Positions 13,065 through 21,611 of a stretch of 64,000 nucleotides of DNA are shown here, piece by piece. The number at the start of each line of letters is the position of its first letter. The first letter of the stretch is position 1. Location of the stretch: NCBI RefSeq assembly GCF_014268885.2, contig NZ_CP077095.1:4371001-4435000 (forward strand). Reading direction: 5' to 3'. The DNA comes from Pseudomonas xantholysinigenes (GTDB lineage: Bacteria; Pseudomonadota; Gammaproteobacteria; Pseudomonadales; Pseudomonadaceae). Made by a program: the position numbers and the translations under genes. The notes under the pieces were generated by a model. The model saw nothing but the letters and a program-made list of their open reading frames with translations, was not told the origin of the DNA and made no database searches.

Positions 13065-14813
13065 CTAGCTACCCGCCCGCGACTGGCTGCGCAGAGACTC
13101 GACTGCGGCCTCAAGCAGCTTCTCATCGGGCATGAGGGTGCCCCACTCCCTCCAGAAGTCTCGTGTCGCGCTATCAGGCTTCACTCGAGGTTTGTCCAGT
13201 TTGATTCGCGTGGGGAGAAGTACAGCATCACCCAGTAGGAGAGCTTCGCCCGTGTCGAGCAGAGGAAGCATAGCCGTCAAGCCAACTAGAGAATCTGGCA
13301 TTAGCCTCTTGATGACATTCTGATCGCTGTCGTTCGTCAGTCTGAGGGCTAGGAAATTATTGCATTGAGAGAGGATCGTTCGGCTGACATCCGATGGCCT
13401 CTGGCTCACCACAAGTAAGGAGAACCCATACTTTCGCCCTTCCTTTGCTATGCGCTCAAATGACCATAGGGCCTGTCGTTGGACGGCGTCAGCGTCATCC
13501 TTAACTGGCAGATAGAGGTGAGCCTCATCGCAAAGCAATGTGATCGGCGTGCGAGCATCCGAGGTCATCCAAAACTGGACGTCGTAAAGCAAACGGGCCA
13601 GTGTCCCAGTGACGACAGGAAGCACATCAGCCGGTACCTCGGAGAAATCAATGATCTTAATCCCATTATTTGAATCAGCGCGAAGAAGCTTTACGATCTG
13701 CTTTGCTAGCCATCCGTAATCCAACGACTCTCGTGGTGGCGAGAACATAAAGCCATATCGACGATCCTCTAGCTTTGCCTCCAGTCGGGAAATGAAACGC
13801 GTGAGCTTATCTTCCCATTCACCTTTAACGGCGTTACCCGTTGCCCCAATCCCTTTCTTGGTATTGTCGACCTTCAATCGAGCAACCAAGTCGGATACTG
13901 CGTAAGGGATTGGGGAGTCGACTGTGAATGTCTCTTTAACTTTCGCCTTGCCCGAAGCATCCAGGGTCATTCCCTTCAGTTCACGCACGTGCCGGGTAAA
14001 GCGAGAGGCTTGGTTGGGAGCGTTCTGATCACTGCGGTCCAAGACCATCGACAGCATCTCGTCACGGTTAAGCAGCCAGTATGGAAGAAACAACGCATCA
14101 TCCGTAGGCGCAGCTAAGTCGCTAGGTCCCGCGATCCGAAACCGTTGCGCAAACCCGCCTTTGCTTTCGTCCGCGAGCGGTTGGTATTCGCCATGCATGT
14201 CGAAAACCACTATGTTGGGAAACTTGAGTTTGGCTGCCCTCTCAAGGATGAGCGCAACTGCCCAACTCTTGCCGGACCCGGTACTGCCGAGGATCGCAGC
14301 ATGTCGTTGAAAAAATTTGTCACCGCTAGCGATCGCTTCAGCGCTTCGGTCGGCGACGAAAGTACCTAGCTTTAAGCGCTCGTCGTCCGAGAGGTCTGCA
14401 CCCAAAATGCCCATGAAGCGTTGTAAGTTAGCTCCTTCGATGACGAAGCACTCCCGATCAATCTGAGGGAAGCTATCTGCTCCGCGCTTAAAAGTGTTTG
14501 ATTTGTCACCATCAATCGTCCGATACGTACCGATAACAAAAGCCTGCATGTGATCAGCAGGCGAGACCGTCAGCGTTCCAAAATCACCATCTGCTGGGTC
14601 GGGAAGCTCCTCACGGAGTGAACGTGTAACCCGATCAGCCATCGCGATCAGGAACTCAGCCTGTGTCACCCCCCTAATCGCAATGAGCTGCCCAATACCA
14701 ACACGTGTCAGCATTTCGGAGTTGTTGACGTCAATGGCTACACGGCTGGTGTCAACACCGGCGACGCGTCCAATTTGATCATTATCTGTAAAGTCAAGCG
14801 CTGCACCAGTCAT
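13065..14813 (-). CDS. HerA-type ATPase of a SIR2-HerA defence pair
   Basis: A 582-residue HerA/DUF87 translocase-like ATPase. An N-terminal HAS-barrel-like part is followed by Walker A GSTGSGKS (residues 176-183), a conserved FDMHGEY (204-210) and Walker B ITLLCDEAH (about 424-432), with a C-terminal SQRPSDVSRT sensor-like block. The start at 14813 overlaps the SIR2 stop by four bases (ATGA); the in-frame upstream ATG at 14852 lies inside SIR2. Known SIR2-HerA (Nezha) systems form a large complex that depletes NAD or attacks nucleic acid on phage infection. Here the pair is the outermost cargo, next to attL. Confidence 0.9.
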   Translation of the reverse strand: MTGAALDFTDNDQIGRVAGVDTSRVAIDVNNSEMLTRVGIGQLIAIRGVTQAEFLIAMADRVTRSLREELPDPADGDFGTLTVSPADHMQAFVIGTYRTIDGDKSNTFKRGADSFPQIDRECFVIEGANLQRFMGILGADLSDDERLKLGTFVADRSAEAIASGDKFFQRHAAILGSTGSGKSWAVALILERAAKLKFPNIVVFDMHGEYQPLADESKGGFAQRFRIAGPSDLAAPTDDALFLPYWLLNRDEMLSMVLDRSDQNAPNQASRFTRHVRELKGMTLDASGKAKVKETFTVDSPIPYAVSDLVARLKVDNTKKGIGATGNAVKGEWEDKLTRFISRLEAKLEDRRYGFMFSPPRESLDYGWLAKQIVKLLRADSNNGIKIIDFSEVPADVLPVVTGTLARLLYDVQFWMTSDARTPITLLCDEAHLYLPVKDDADAVQRQALWSFERIAKEGRKYGFSLLVVSQRPSDVSRTILSQCNNFLALRLTNDSDQNVIKRLMPDSLVGLTAMLPLLDTGEALLLGDAVLLPTRIKLDKPRVKPDSATRDFWREWGTLMPDEKLLEAAVESLRSQSRAGS

Positions 14814-15847
14814 GCGGATAGAACTCCTTTCACGAATCCGTCTAGGTCCCAATAATCGACATCGGGATAAAAATTTTCTGCGCCGTCGATGATGAAACGG
14901 GTGCCAAGAATGCCACCCTCCTGGTGAAACTCTGCCGCGATCACGTTTTTGTGCCCGATGGCCAACTCCCGCGCCTTAGGAGAAAGCCAATAGGTCAAGA
15001 TTACGGTCTTCACACCTGACTTGATCCGCGGGGTCAGATGCGTTTCTAAATGATCGTCATTGAAGCCGTAACCGAGAATCAGAAAATAGCGAGCCTTGTC
15101 GATAGCATCGTTGGCTTTTTCACGGTGCTTATCGAACGGGCTCTCGTAACCGCTCCTGAATTTGTTTAGCCCCGGCGTGATGATGAGTCGAGGAAGCGGC
15201 AGTGATCCTGCGTAGCGTACCGGATTGCCTTCACGGTGATACCAGTCAAGACTACCGTGCGGTTTGTAGACGTTTGCCTTTGGCGCGAATTTGTACCGTA
15301 CATTCTTACCGACTAGTTTGACGCTACGGCAGAAGCCCCAGTAGCTATCTTGAGGATCAAGCCGCGCAGCAAAATGGCCAGAGAACATCGTGTCAACACC
15401 TAGCCCAGCCTCTTCGCAGGCAAGCTCAACAAGACGGTCATAGTTCGTCGTCACGATTGATATCCCTGTATCCGGTTTCAACAGATGGGGGATAAGCCTG
15501 GTTAGACGAAGGGTCTTTGCGTTGCAGAACACCTCGGAAATAATCCCCGTTTCGGCAGAAGCAATAAAATCGCCCGTGCTTTGCACGATAGCCGCCTCAA
15601 GGGATGGCGTTGGAGCATGTTTTAGCAACGCAGCTTCCAGCCCCTCAGTTTCAATGAGCGGATAGATCTCTTGCCAAAGGTTGTTATCGTCCGCGGAGAG
15701 GCTCGCTGGAATATGCGTGACAAGATGCCGTCCAAGCGGCCCCATCCCCGGCACACCCTCCGCGCATGACAGTCCGGAACCAACGACCAGAACGAGACCA
15801 TCACCAAGCTGTTTCTGCAGCTGCTTCTTTAACGCACTCAGTTCCAT
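14810..15847 (-). CDS. SIR2-domain NADase of a SIR2-HerA defence pair
   Basis: A 345-residue protein of the SIR2_2 family. It has a Rossmann glycine motif VVGSGLS (residues 21-27), the TTNYD signature (133-137; N135 and D137 are expected to act in NAD cleavage) and KPHGSLDW (195-202; H197 as candidate catalytic base). Such domains in defence systems hydrolyse NAD+ and stop phage growth. It overlaps the HerA gene by ATGA, so translation is coupled. The 268 bases upstream (15848-16115) hold its promoter region and no gene that I can support. Confidence 0.9.
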   Translation of the reverse strand: MELSALKKQLQKQLGDGLVLVVGSGLSCAEGVPGMGPLGRHLVTHIPASLSADDNNLWQEIYPLIETEGLEAALLKHAPTPSLEAAIVQSTGDFIASAETGIISEVFCNAKTLRLTRLIPHLLKPDTGISIVTTNYDRLVELACEEAGLGVDTMFSGHFAARLDPQDSYWGFCRSVKLVGKNVRYKFAPKANVYKPHGSLDWYHREGNPVRYAGSLPLPRLIITPGLNKFRSGYESPFDKHREKANDAIDKARYFLILGYGFNDDHLETHLTPRIKSGVKTVILTYWLSPKARELAIGHKNVIAAEFHQEGGILGTRFIIDGAENFYPDVDYWDLDGFVKGVLSA

Positions 15848-16115
15848 GTGCCCCTACCAATGTGAACGCGCCGAGTCTCCACGAAAGGTAGCATGGCCCG
15901 CGTCCACTCGACAGATTATTACTCTGACACCGAGGAAGCGCCCTGGCACGCAAGCCTCAAAGCATGACTCTGGGAATGGTGAAGCTACTCAGGCACGGTA
16001 CTCATAGAAAAAATTCGCCAGACGTGTAGTCAGGGGAGTCACTACATACCGTCCAGTCCAAGAAACTCATCCAAATTTCAGCGGCCGCTTCCCGCAGGTC
16101 TGGCCTTGCACTCTC

Positions 16116-16688
16116 CTATGTGACTTGAGCGATCCAGTCCTTTGGGGGATTCAGCTTCGATATTTCGATGTTGTAAATCTCGTGTCCCCTCCGAATTTGG
16201 TAGTTAGGATGTACCCATTCACCAGCCGAGTAGTAGCGTGACTCCTCCAAAAAACGCTCGCGGCCTATGCCTCCCAGCAACCACATGCGGCGCTCGGCAA
16301 TTTCGTATGTCATGAAGAAGTAATGGTCGATTGGCTCTTCCGCATGACGGGCGGTGATTTGAGCGGTGTAGTCGTTGCGGGGCGGGACCTTACGCTTCAC
16401 GGTTTTGACGCCGACTCGGATATTCAGACCCGTTACAAAGTCAGGTTGACCAGCGGCATCGTCCAATATCCACCTAAAGCTTTGGATGCCCTCGTGCTTG
16501 AACCAAGAGTTGAAAACCATCTCGCCCAAGTCACCCACCCAACGCTCATCAGTGGCGACTTCGGTGTAGATGTTCCCATACTGGCGATCACGCTCTGCCC
16601 GCATCTGCTTGGCCCGCACTTCATGCTCTGGCGCTATTAAGACAGAAATCCACCCTTGCGGGTGGACTTGGCTATTCGTCATCCCCAT
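16116..16688 (-). CDS. PD-(D/E)XK nuclease-like protein of unknown role
   Basis: A 190-residue protein. The start at 16688 is chosen because its ATG overlaps the stop of the preceding gene as TAATG; the frame is open further upstream, but that would lie inside that gene. It shows a possible PD-(D/E)XK core: GDLGEMVF (E56) on a first helix, QPDF (D83), then RVGVKTVKR (K95, K98) on a beta strand. This order fits a restriction-endonuclease-like fold, although the middle acid of (D/E)XK is replaced (GVK). It is the last gene of a coupled operon with a restriction-modification pair. Function is unproven; nuclease is inference from motif spacing. Confidence 0.55.
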   Translation of the reverse strand: MGMTNSQVHPQGWISVLIAPEHEVRAKQMRAERDRQYGNIYTEVATDERWVGDLGEMVFNSWFKHEGIQSFRWILDDAAGQPDFVTGLNIRVGVKTVKRKVPPRNDYTAQITARHAEEPIDHYFFMTYEIAERRMWLLGGIGRERFLEESRYYSAGEWVHPNYQIRRGHEIYNIEISKLNPPKDWIAQVT

Positions 16689-16906
16689 TATTTCCCGCAG
16701 TACGGGCATTCGCCACCGAGAGGTCCGAAGTTCATTGTTGTTGACTTCGCAAACCAGTGGGATTCATTAAGAGACTCAAGACTAATCTCTTTCTTCTTCC
16801 TTTCATCTGCATTTTGATATTCATTTATAAGCTTGACTGCCTCTTCTCGTTCCTCTGGCGTCAACGACACCCAGACAGACAAAACCCGTTTTGCTTTCTC
16901 ACTCAT
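16688..16906 (-). CDS. Small zinc-ribbon-like protein
   Basis: A 72-residue protein with a helical N-terminal two thirds (LTPEEREEAVKLINEYQNADERK is charged and helix-prone, split here only for description) and a C-terminal tail GGECPYCGK. A single CxxC knuckle is not a full zinc site, so it may dimerise or share a site with a partner. Its stop overlaps the start of the PD-(D/E)XK-like gene as TAATG, and the upstream two-TM gene ends 14 bases before it. Its conserved place in the operon suggests that it is an adaptor; function unknown. Confidence 0.6.
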   Translation of the reverse strand: MSEKAKRVLSVWVSLTPEEREEAVKLINEYQNADERKKKEISLESLNESHWFAKSTTMNFGPLGGECPYCGK

Positions 16907-16920
16907 CTACCTTCCCCTTT

Positions 16921-17481
16921 TTAAAAATCGCCACAAGTGGCACAAGAACTTCCCTTAACGGACATCGAAATAGGCTGAACGCCACAAGTCGCACACTTGC
17001 GGCGATACTGAATGAGGCTTGCCCTCATCATCCGCCTTTTTTCTTTTGCAGTGACATCCTGCTTCTTGTCGATTTCCTCTTGAACTCGGTCACGTTCAAG
17101 AAGAGCACTGAATTTTTCTTCCGCATCAGCACCCTTGTACCGCGCCAAATCCTCCCAGCCGTTTTTAAGTTCGCTATTAGCTTTGCAGGCATTCTCTGAA
17201 GCGGCAAGGCGTTCTTCCCACCGAAAAACCAGTGACCACAAAGTTATAACAAACAGCGGAATACTCAATAGTCCGCTGATAGTCACAATGACAGGCAGCA
17301 GCTTTGCATTTGCCGCAGCCATTGCTATCCCCCCAACACTCACGGGAACCGCCAACGATAGGAAACTAAGTATCCGAAGCCCGAACCGCAGTGACCGTGA
17401 ACGCGACTCGAAGATATATGCTGTTCCATAGGCATATATCTCCTTCTCAGCGCATCGCTTGATGAACTCAGAATCCCCCAT
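16921..17481 (-). CDS. Two-TM protein with C-terminal double CxxC motif
   Basis: A 186-residue membrane protein. Two hydrophobic helices (about residues 35-57 and 63-87) are followed by a long charged coiled-coil-like region and a C-terminal zinc site CATC-x13-CATC. The layout recalls SLATT-type two-TM effectors and small mobilome proteins with paired CxxC motifs. Such membrane proteins often act as pore-forming effectors in phage defence. Its start codon overlaps the stop of the restriction endonuclease gene (TAATG), so it is made with it. Effector function is inference. Confidence 0.6.
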   Translation of the reverse strand: MGDSEFIKRCAEKEIYAYGTAYIFESRSRSLRFGLRILSFLSLAVPVSVGGIAMAAANAKLLPVIVTISGLLSIPLFVITLWSLVFRWEERLAASENACKANSELKNGWEDLARYKGADAEEKFSALLERDRVQEEIDKKQDVTAKEKRRMMRASLIQYRRKCATCGVQPISMSVKGSSCATCGDF

Positions 17482-18443
17482 TATTTGCCCTCTTCCTCAT
17501 ACGGGCCAAGGAAGCGCACACCGTTGAAGTGGATCAAGTGTGACGGCGCATCGGCTACCCAAACCTCCGTCTCCCATGCGATTTCTCCAAGGTAGCGGCC
17601 CATAATAGTGCGGTTCGGGAAGGCGGTCACATAGACCAACCCGGCATTGGAGCCGGCGAAGAGCTTGGCTAGTTCGGAGTGGCGCTTGCCATCGACCGGC
17701 CCATGACTAGTGACGGACTCGACCAGCAGCAGCCAATTCTTCTCCACGAAGTGCAAGACCACATCGGGCATCTTGCCGTGCGAGTCCACGGCCACGCCCA
17801 GTTCGGCGAGCAGTGCGGCGTCGAAGTAGCCCCACTTGTCGCCGGTATCGCCGGCGTAGACGAGCAAGCTACCCGGCGCAAAGCGGGGTGCAAAGTCCTC
17901 GACGATGGCTCGGATCAGTTCGCTGTGTTCGCCTGGGCTGAGAGTGATTTCCTTCCCCGGCGCGATCTCAACCGGGATGCGGTTATGCTCGCGCTCCATA
18001 GCGTATTTAGCAATTAGTGTTTCACGCTCGGCCAGGTAGGCAGTGAGATTATCGTGCCACTGTTCGCTACCGAAGCTGCGCAGCAGCTTGAGAGCTGAGG
18101 GCTCGACCTGATAGACCGCCCTCGGGCTGTTCACCGGGCGGTCTGGCTTGTCCGGGTTGTATAGAGCCACACCAGCGTCGCAGAACTGATGCATAGTCTG
18201 TCGACGGAAAGCCTCGCGAGAGTTAGGAGCGTACTCCTTGCCGTAATGCTCTCGCGCCCAATCCATGATAGGGGTGATGCCTACCAGCGGATTCTCTGCC
18301 TCCGCCCACGACCTACCGGGTGTGAGGTTCAGCAGGGCTAGCAGTGACAGGGCGGAGCGCTCGCTCTGCTGCGCTCGCGGCAGCCCCAGAGAAATGATGA
18401 TCTGGTGTGCGGCCTCGATGTATTCGTGCTTTTTGTCCGTCAT
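17481..18443 (-). CDS. Type II restriction endonuclease, BsuBI/PstI family
   Basis: A 320-residue enzyme. Its C-terminal half carries the BsuBI/PstI family blocks YAGDTGDKWGYFD (residues 196-208), KMPDVVLHF (224-232; PD 226-227) and WLLLVESVTSHGPVDGKRH (237-255). The family cleaves CTGCAG. The start at 18443 overlaps the methylase stop by ATGA; a longer in-frame ATG at 18509 falls inside the methylase. The N-terminal half looks like a winged-helix region. Family call is strong; the exact recognition site is inferred. Confidence 0.9.
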   Translation of the reverse strand: MTDKKHEYIEAAHQIIISLGLPRAQQSERSALSLLALLNLTPGRSWAEAENPLVGITPIMDWAREHYGKEYAPNSREAFRRQTMHQFCDAGVALYNPDKPDRPVNSPRAVYQVEPSALKLLRSFGSEQWHDNLTAYLAERETLIAKYAMEREHNRIPVEIAPGKEITLSPGEHSELIRAIVEDFAPRFAPGSLLVYAGDTGDKWGYFDAALLAELGVAVDSHGKMPDVVLHFVEKNWLLLVESVTSHGPVDGKRHSELAKLFAGSNAGLVYVTAFPNRTIMGRYLGEIAWETEVWVADAPSHLIHFNGVRFLGPYEEEGK

Positions 18444-19909
18444 GCGGTCAGCTTCCCTAGCTGTTCGTCCATCATTTCCTGCGTAATTTCGTTGTGCTGC
18501 TTCGCCCACTGCCCAAGCTTGATTAGCGCCTCACGGCTGGGGTACTTCATCAGTTTGAGGTCGGTTGCGTTGACCTGCGTATGTCCATTGAAGCGGCGGA
18601 AGCTCTCATCCACGGCGGTGGTGTTCAAAAACACGGCCAGCCCTCGGGTCAGCAGCTCCGGCAAGCCGCGTTTGTTCTCGTGGAAGAGATTCATGTGGTT
18701 TTCAAACCCCAGCACGGTGTGGTCGCCAAAGGCCGCAGGATCAACCACGCTGGCCACCACCCGGCGCTTCTCTTCCTTCGATGAGAACCGTCGTACCACG
18801 CAGTAAAAACCGTTCGGATAAAGCCACTTTTCCGTCTCGGCGTTGCGCAAGATCGCGTTCGGCTTCTTCAAGCCCGGCACCGGCCAAACCGTCCCAGTAA
18901 TGCTCAGGTGTCCAGGGTAGATCAGCGGCACAGCGCCTTCTTCGGGCATCTCGCGCAGTTGCTCTTTCAAGCGGAAGTCCACCACAGGCCCGGTCGATAC
19001 CTTGATGCCAAGATCGGCAAGGGAGTAGCGCACCCCGCGCAGTAGCTCAATGGTGCTTTTTTCGGTGGTAGTGGGCACATGGATGAACCGCTCTGGGTCA
19101 TCCGGGAACACGATACGGTCGAACGGGTGTTCATTCGTGGCAAGGTCGGTGAAGCCGTCATCGGTCGATGTGGTGACCGTCACTGGTCCCTGCTGCCCGC
19201 CTCGTTCAAGGCGGATGATGACATTCTCTTGAAGCACTTCATCGTCTTTGAACGCCTTGTTGCGCGACTCGAAGAGGTGCATGTGGCGGATGGCCGCACG
19301 CTCAAGAATGAAGTCACGGAACGGGCGGTAGTACGGCCCATTGCAAAAGCTGCGCGGGATGATCGCGACGATCTGGCCGCCCGGTGCGGCCTGTGCTACA
19401 GCGAGCGCAACGAAGGCCGAATACAGGTTCACCGTCTCAATACCGACAGAGCGCAGGGCCAGGCGGTGGGCTGAATTGCTGTTGATCTTCTTGTAGGGCG
19501 GATTGAGGATTGCGTGGGTATAGCCTTGGGCCTGCGGATCCTCTGCGGTTGCTAGTTCGATGTAGTCCCCAGCGATGACTTCGGCCTTGACCTTGCTGTA
19601 AGCCGTCAAATGCTGTTTGAGGTGCCCCCGCAACTTGTCGTCCACCTCGTAGGCCGTCGCCTCTACCTCCGTGAAGTCGAAGCCACCGGCCACCCAGCGG
19701 TCAAGGAAGGCGCAAGAAAGTGCACCTACGCCCGCGCCCGCATCCAGCAAGCGGCAGGTCTGCATGGTGCTAGGGGGGAACATGCCCGCCATGAAGCGGG
19801 CTACGCTCGAGGGCGTCATGAACTGGCCCAGCTCAGACTTATGCTTCTGGGCGGTGCGGGGGGCAACCTCACGGCGCACGCTGTCTGCCGTGTCAAGTTG
19901 TTGGAGCAT
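18440..19909 (-). CDS. Type II DNA adenine-N6 methyltransferase, PstI/BsuBI type
   Basis: A 489-residue gamma-class methylase with the SAM-binding motif LLDAGAGVGALSCAF (about 54-68) and the catalytic NPPY (136-139). The C-terminal part is the target-recognition region. It protects the site cut by the next gene. The start at 19909 is taken because the region upstream in the same frame lies inside the serine recombinase gene. It begins 13 bases after that gene and overlaps the endonuclease by ATGA, so methylase is made before nuclease. Confidence 0.92.
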   Translation of the reverse strand: MLQQLDTADSVRREVAPRTAQKHKSELGQFMTPSSVARFMAGMFPPSTMQTCRLLDAGAGVGALSCAFLDRWVAGGFDFTEVEATAYEVDDKLRGHLKQHLTAYSKVKAEVIAGDYIELATAEDPQAQGYTHAILNPPYKKINSNSAHRLALRSVGIETVNLYSAFVALAVAQAAPGGQIVAIIPRSFCNGPYYRPFRDFILERAAIRHMHLFESRNKAFKDDEVLQENVIIRLERGGQQGPVTVTTSTDDGFTDLATNEHPFDRIVFPDDPERFIHVPTTTEKSTIELLRGVRYSLADLGIKVSTGPVVDFRLKEQLREMPEEGAVPLIYPGHLSITGTVWPVPGLKKPNAILRNAETEKWLYPNGFYCVVRRFSSKEEKRRVVASVVDPAAFGDHTVLGFENHMNLFHENKRGLPELLTRGLAVFLNTTAVDESFRRFNGHTQVNATDLKLMKYPSREALIKLGQWAKQHNEITQEMMDEQLGKLTA

Positions 19910-19922
19910 TCCGTCTCGACCT

Positions 19923-20492
19923 CTATTGGCGCGGCGCGATGACGCCGACGTGTTTGTAAAGTGTGGTGCGGGACACGCCATAACGGCGGGCCACGTCAGC
20001 CACTTGAATGTCTGGGTCGCGCAAAAGCGCCTTGATTTCCCGCACCTGCTGTTCGTCCAGCTTCGGCTTACGGCCACCAGCCCGGCCACGTGCGCGAGCG
20101 GCAGCCAGACCGGCCTGTGTGCGCTCGCGGATCAAATTCCGCTCGAACTCGGACAGGGCGGCGAACACATGTAAAACCAGTCTACCCGCTGCGTTGTCCG
20201 TCTCGATCTTCTCGGTCAAGCTCTCGAAGCCAACGCCGTGCTGTTCCAGCTCGGCCACGATTCGCACCAAGTCCGGCAGACTGCGCCCGAGCCGGTCCAG
20301 TCGCCAAACCACAAGCGTGTCGCCCTCTCGCAGCGCCTTGCGGCACTGCTCAAGCTCCGGTCGAGCCGTCGATTTCCCGCTGGCCGCTTCCTCATAGATG
20401 ACGCTGCAACCCGCTTTCGTTAGTGCGTCCCGTTGCAAGTCAAGGTGCTGGTCATCTGTCGAAACGCGGGCGTACCCTATGCGTTGTTTCAT
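19923..20492 (-). CDS. Serine recombinase, resolvase/invertase family
   Basis: A 189-residue enzyme with the catalytic serine in YARVSTDDQ (S near residue 11), the arginine block VVWRLDRLGRS and the E helix ALSEFERNLIRERT, followed by a C-terminal helix-turn-helix (VADVARRYGVSRTTLYKHVG). This is the complete Tn3-resolvase/Hin layout. It lies immediately upstream of the methylase on the same strand. It may be a resolvase left from a transposon that carried the restriction-modification genes, or a DNA invertase. A palindrome at 20581-20606 could be part of its target. Confidence 0.9.
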   Translation of the reverse strand: MKQRIGYARVSTDDQHLDLQRDALTKAGCSVIYEEAASGKSTARPELEQCRKALREGDTLVVWRLDRLGRSLPDLVRIVAELEQHGVGFESLTEKIETDNAAGRLVLHVFAALSEFERNLIRERTQAGLAAARARGRAGGRKPKLDEQQVREIKALLRDPDIQVADVARRYGVSRTTLYKHVGVIAPRQ

Positions 20493-20580
20493 TGACAGTA
20501 CCCAAACATAGAAAAAATGACGGCAATCTTAACAGCTTGGGAAGAGTTGGGGGTAGGACAAACCGGCGATCCTGCGGACC

Positions 20581-20606
20581 GTTCAGAAAACGACCGTTTT
20601 GTGAAC
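20581..20606. repeat. Palindrome upstream of serine recombinase
   Basis: Arms GTTCAGAAAACG and CGTTTTGTGAAC around AC; 11 of 12 positions pair. It lies 89 bases upstream of the recombinase start. It may be a resolvase binding site or a former transposon end. The rest of 20493-21057 holds only the antitoxin remnant listed next. Confidence 0.5.
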
Positions 20607-20723
20607 ACCCAGCCCCCCTCTAGGCTCACGCTACGAACTGCAAGCGCACCGAGGCCGCTCGAGGAAGCAGCAAAAAGTTTGGAATGAGCGTCTGTAAAAA
20701 AATAAGGGGATGGTGCACAGCCA

Positions 20724-20927
20724 CTATTCGTGCCTGCTCTGGTCGTGCGCTCCAACCGCGAGGGCTAGCTGTCGCAACAAAATATCCAGCTCTGCTGGGT
20801 CGCCCTCGCGTATTACATCAGCGAGCAATTCAGCTGCATATGAAGGGTCTGCTCTTAGCTGCTCGGACATCGCCTCGTCGTGCAATCGATCCCTCATTCG
20901 GTCCTGCCCTCTCGCGTCAAAACACAT
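20724..20927 (-). pseudogene. N-terminal remnant of a HigA/HI1420-like antitoxin
   Basis: A 67-codon frame containing MRDRLHDEAMSEQLRADP and ELLADVIREGDPAELDILLRQLALAVG. This matches the N-terminal part of addiction-module antidote proteins of the HI1420/HigA-like group. The helix-turn-helix that should follow is missing: the frame runs into unrelated residues (AHDQSRHE) and stops. No toxin gene is present nearby. The likely cause is truncation by the insertion that brought the serine recombinase unit. Confidence 0.45.
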
Positions 20928-21057
20928 GGACTAAAGCAACCCAGCACACATTGAGCAAGGCAGGATGGCATCGAGCCTAGGAGTCAAACGGAAGGCAGCA
21001 AATTGGCCATCAATTTTTATAGGCTCCATATCCCAAGAACCGATCAGAACTGAGAGT

Positions 21058-21429
21058 TCATTTGTGAGTCTTGACAATATCTCCCATCTTCATTCCGATG
21101 GCCACCTGTAACCTCCTAAACTCCATCATCACACCTTCTACGTCAATCGCGCTCGCGCCTTCTCCACGCTTCTCGGCAAGCCAGAGTTTTAGCAAACCAG
21201 CAACCCGCCCGAGGTCGCCACTCACCTTAGCCAAGTCACCCACGGCGGTCAGGTCAACGACCGACCGAATAGGCGTGTTCATGCCTATGGCGCGAAGGTA
21301 GCCCGAACGAGACATGCCGGCTTCTTTGGCCTTATCAGTAATCGCCGCCTTTTCCTCGTCAGTAACCCAAACTTCAATTGGCTTGCCGCGTCGGCGAATC
21401 GTCGTTTTCTCTTTAGCGCTGCTTGTCAT
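21058..21429 (-). CDS. traJ: TraJ-like oriT-binding relaxosome accessory protein
   Basis: A 123-residue protein of the IncP TraJ/MobC type. The N-terminal RRGKPIEVWVTDEEKAAI and AGMSRSGYLRAIG form a ribbon-helix-helix, followed by the conserved SGDLGRVAGLLKLWL block seen in RP4 TraJ. The start at 21429 is taken where this homology begins; the frame is open upstream through oriT. TraJ binds an inverted repeat beside nic and lets the TraI relaxase load. The gene points away from the oriT, as expected. No relaxase gene accompanies it. Confidence 0.85.
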   Translation of the reverse strand: MTSSAKEKTTIRRRGKPIEVWVTDEEKAAITDKAKEAGMSRSGYLRAIGMNTPIRSVVDLTAVGDLAKVSGDLGRVAGLLKLWLAEKRGEGASAIDVEGVMMEFRRLQVAIGMKMGDIVKTHK

Positions 21430-21516
21430 AGGCGCTCCATTTCTAGCGGTATTTTTGCCTTTAGACGCGGCAGCGACTGTACGCCTCGCAGAGCACGATG
21501 CCGTTGAGCCGCAGGC

Positions 21517-21590
21517 GAATAAGGGGCGGTGTTGGATGGGTTCGGGCTTTGCCCGTACCCGTACAACACACATCTTGCCGTCCAGCCAAG
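21517..21590. other. oriT, RP4/IncP-like
   Basis: It begins with GAATAAGGGGCGGTG, nearly the start of the RP4 oriT (GAATAAGGGACAGTG). An imperfect 19-base inverted repeat follows (21530-21570: GTGTTG...GGGTTCGGGC, TTT, GCCCGTACCC...CAACAC). Directly after it comes CATCTTGC (21571-21578), which fits the IncP-type nic core YATCYTGY with cleavage expected between G21577 and C21578. traJ lies alongside. The comparison with RP4 is from memory. Confidence 0.82.
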
Positions 21591-21611
21591 TGCAATTCAA
21601 GGCTACTTCAC

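Noticed and set aside
20489..20755. An 88-codon minus-strand frame between the recombinase and the antitoxin remnant
   Set aside because: No ribosome site, no motif, and it runs across the palindrome; likely not coding.
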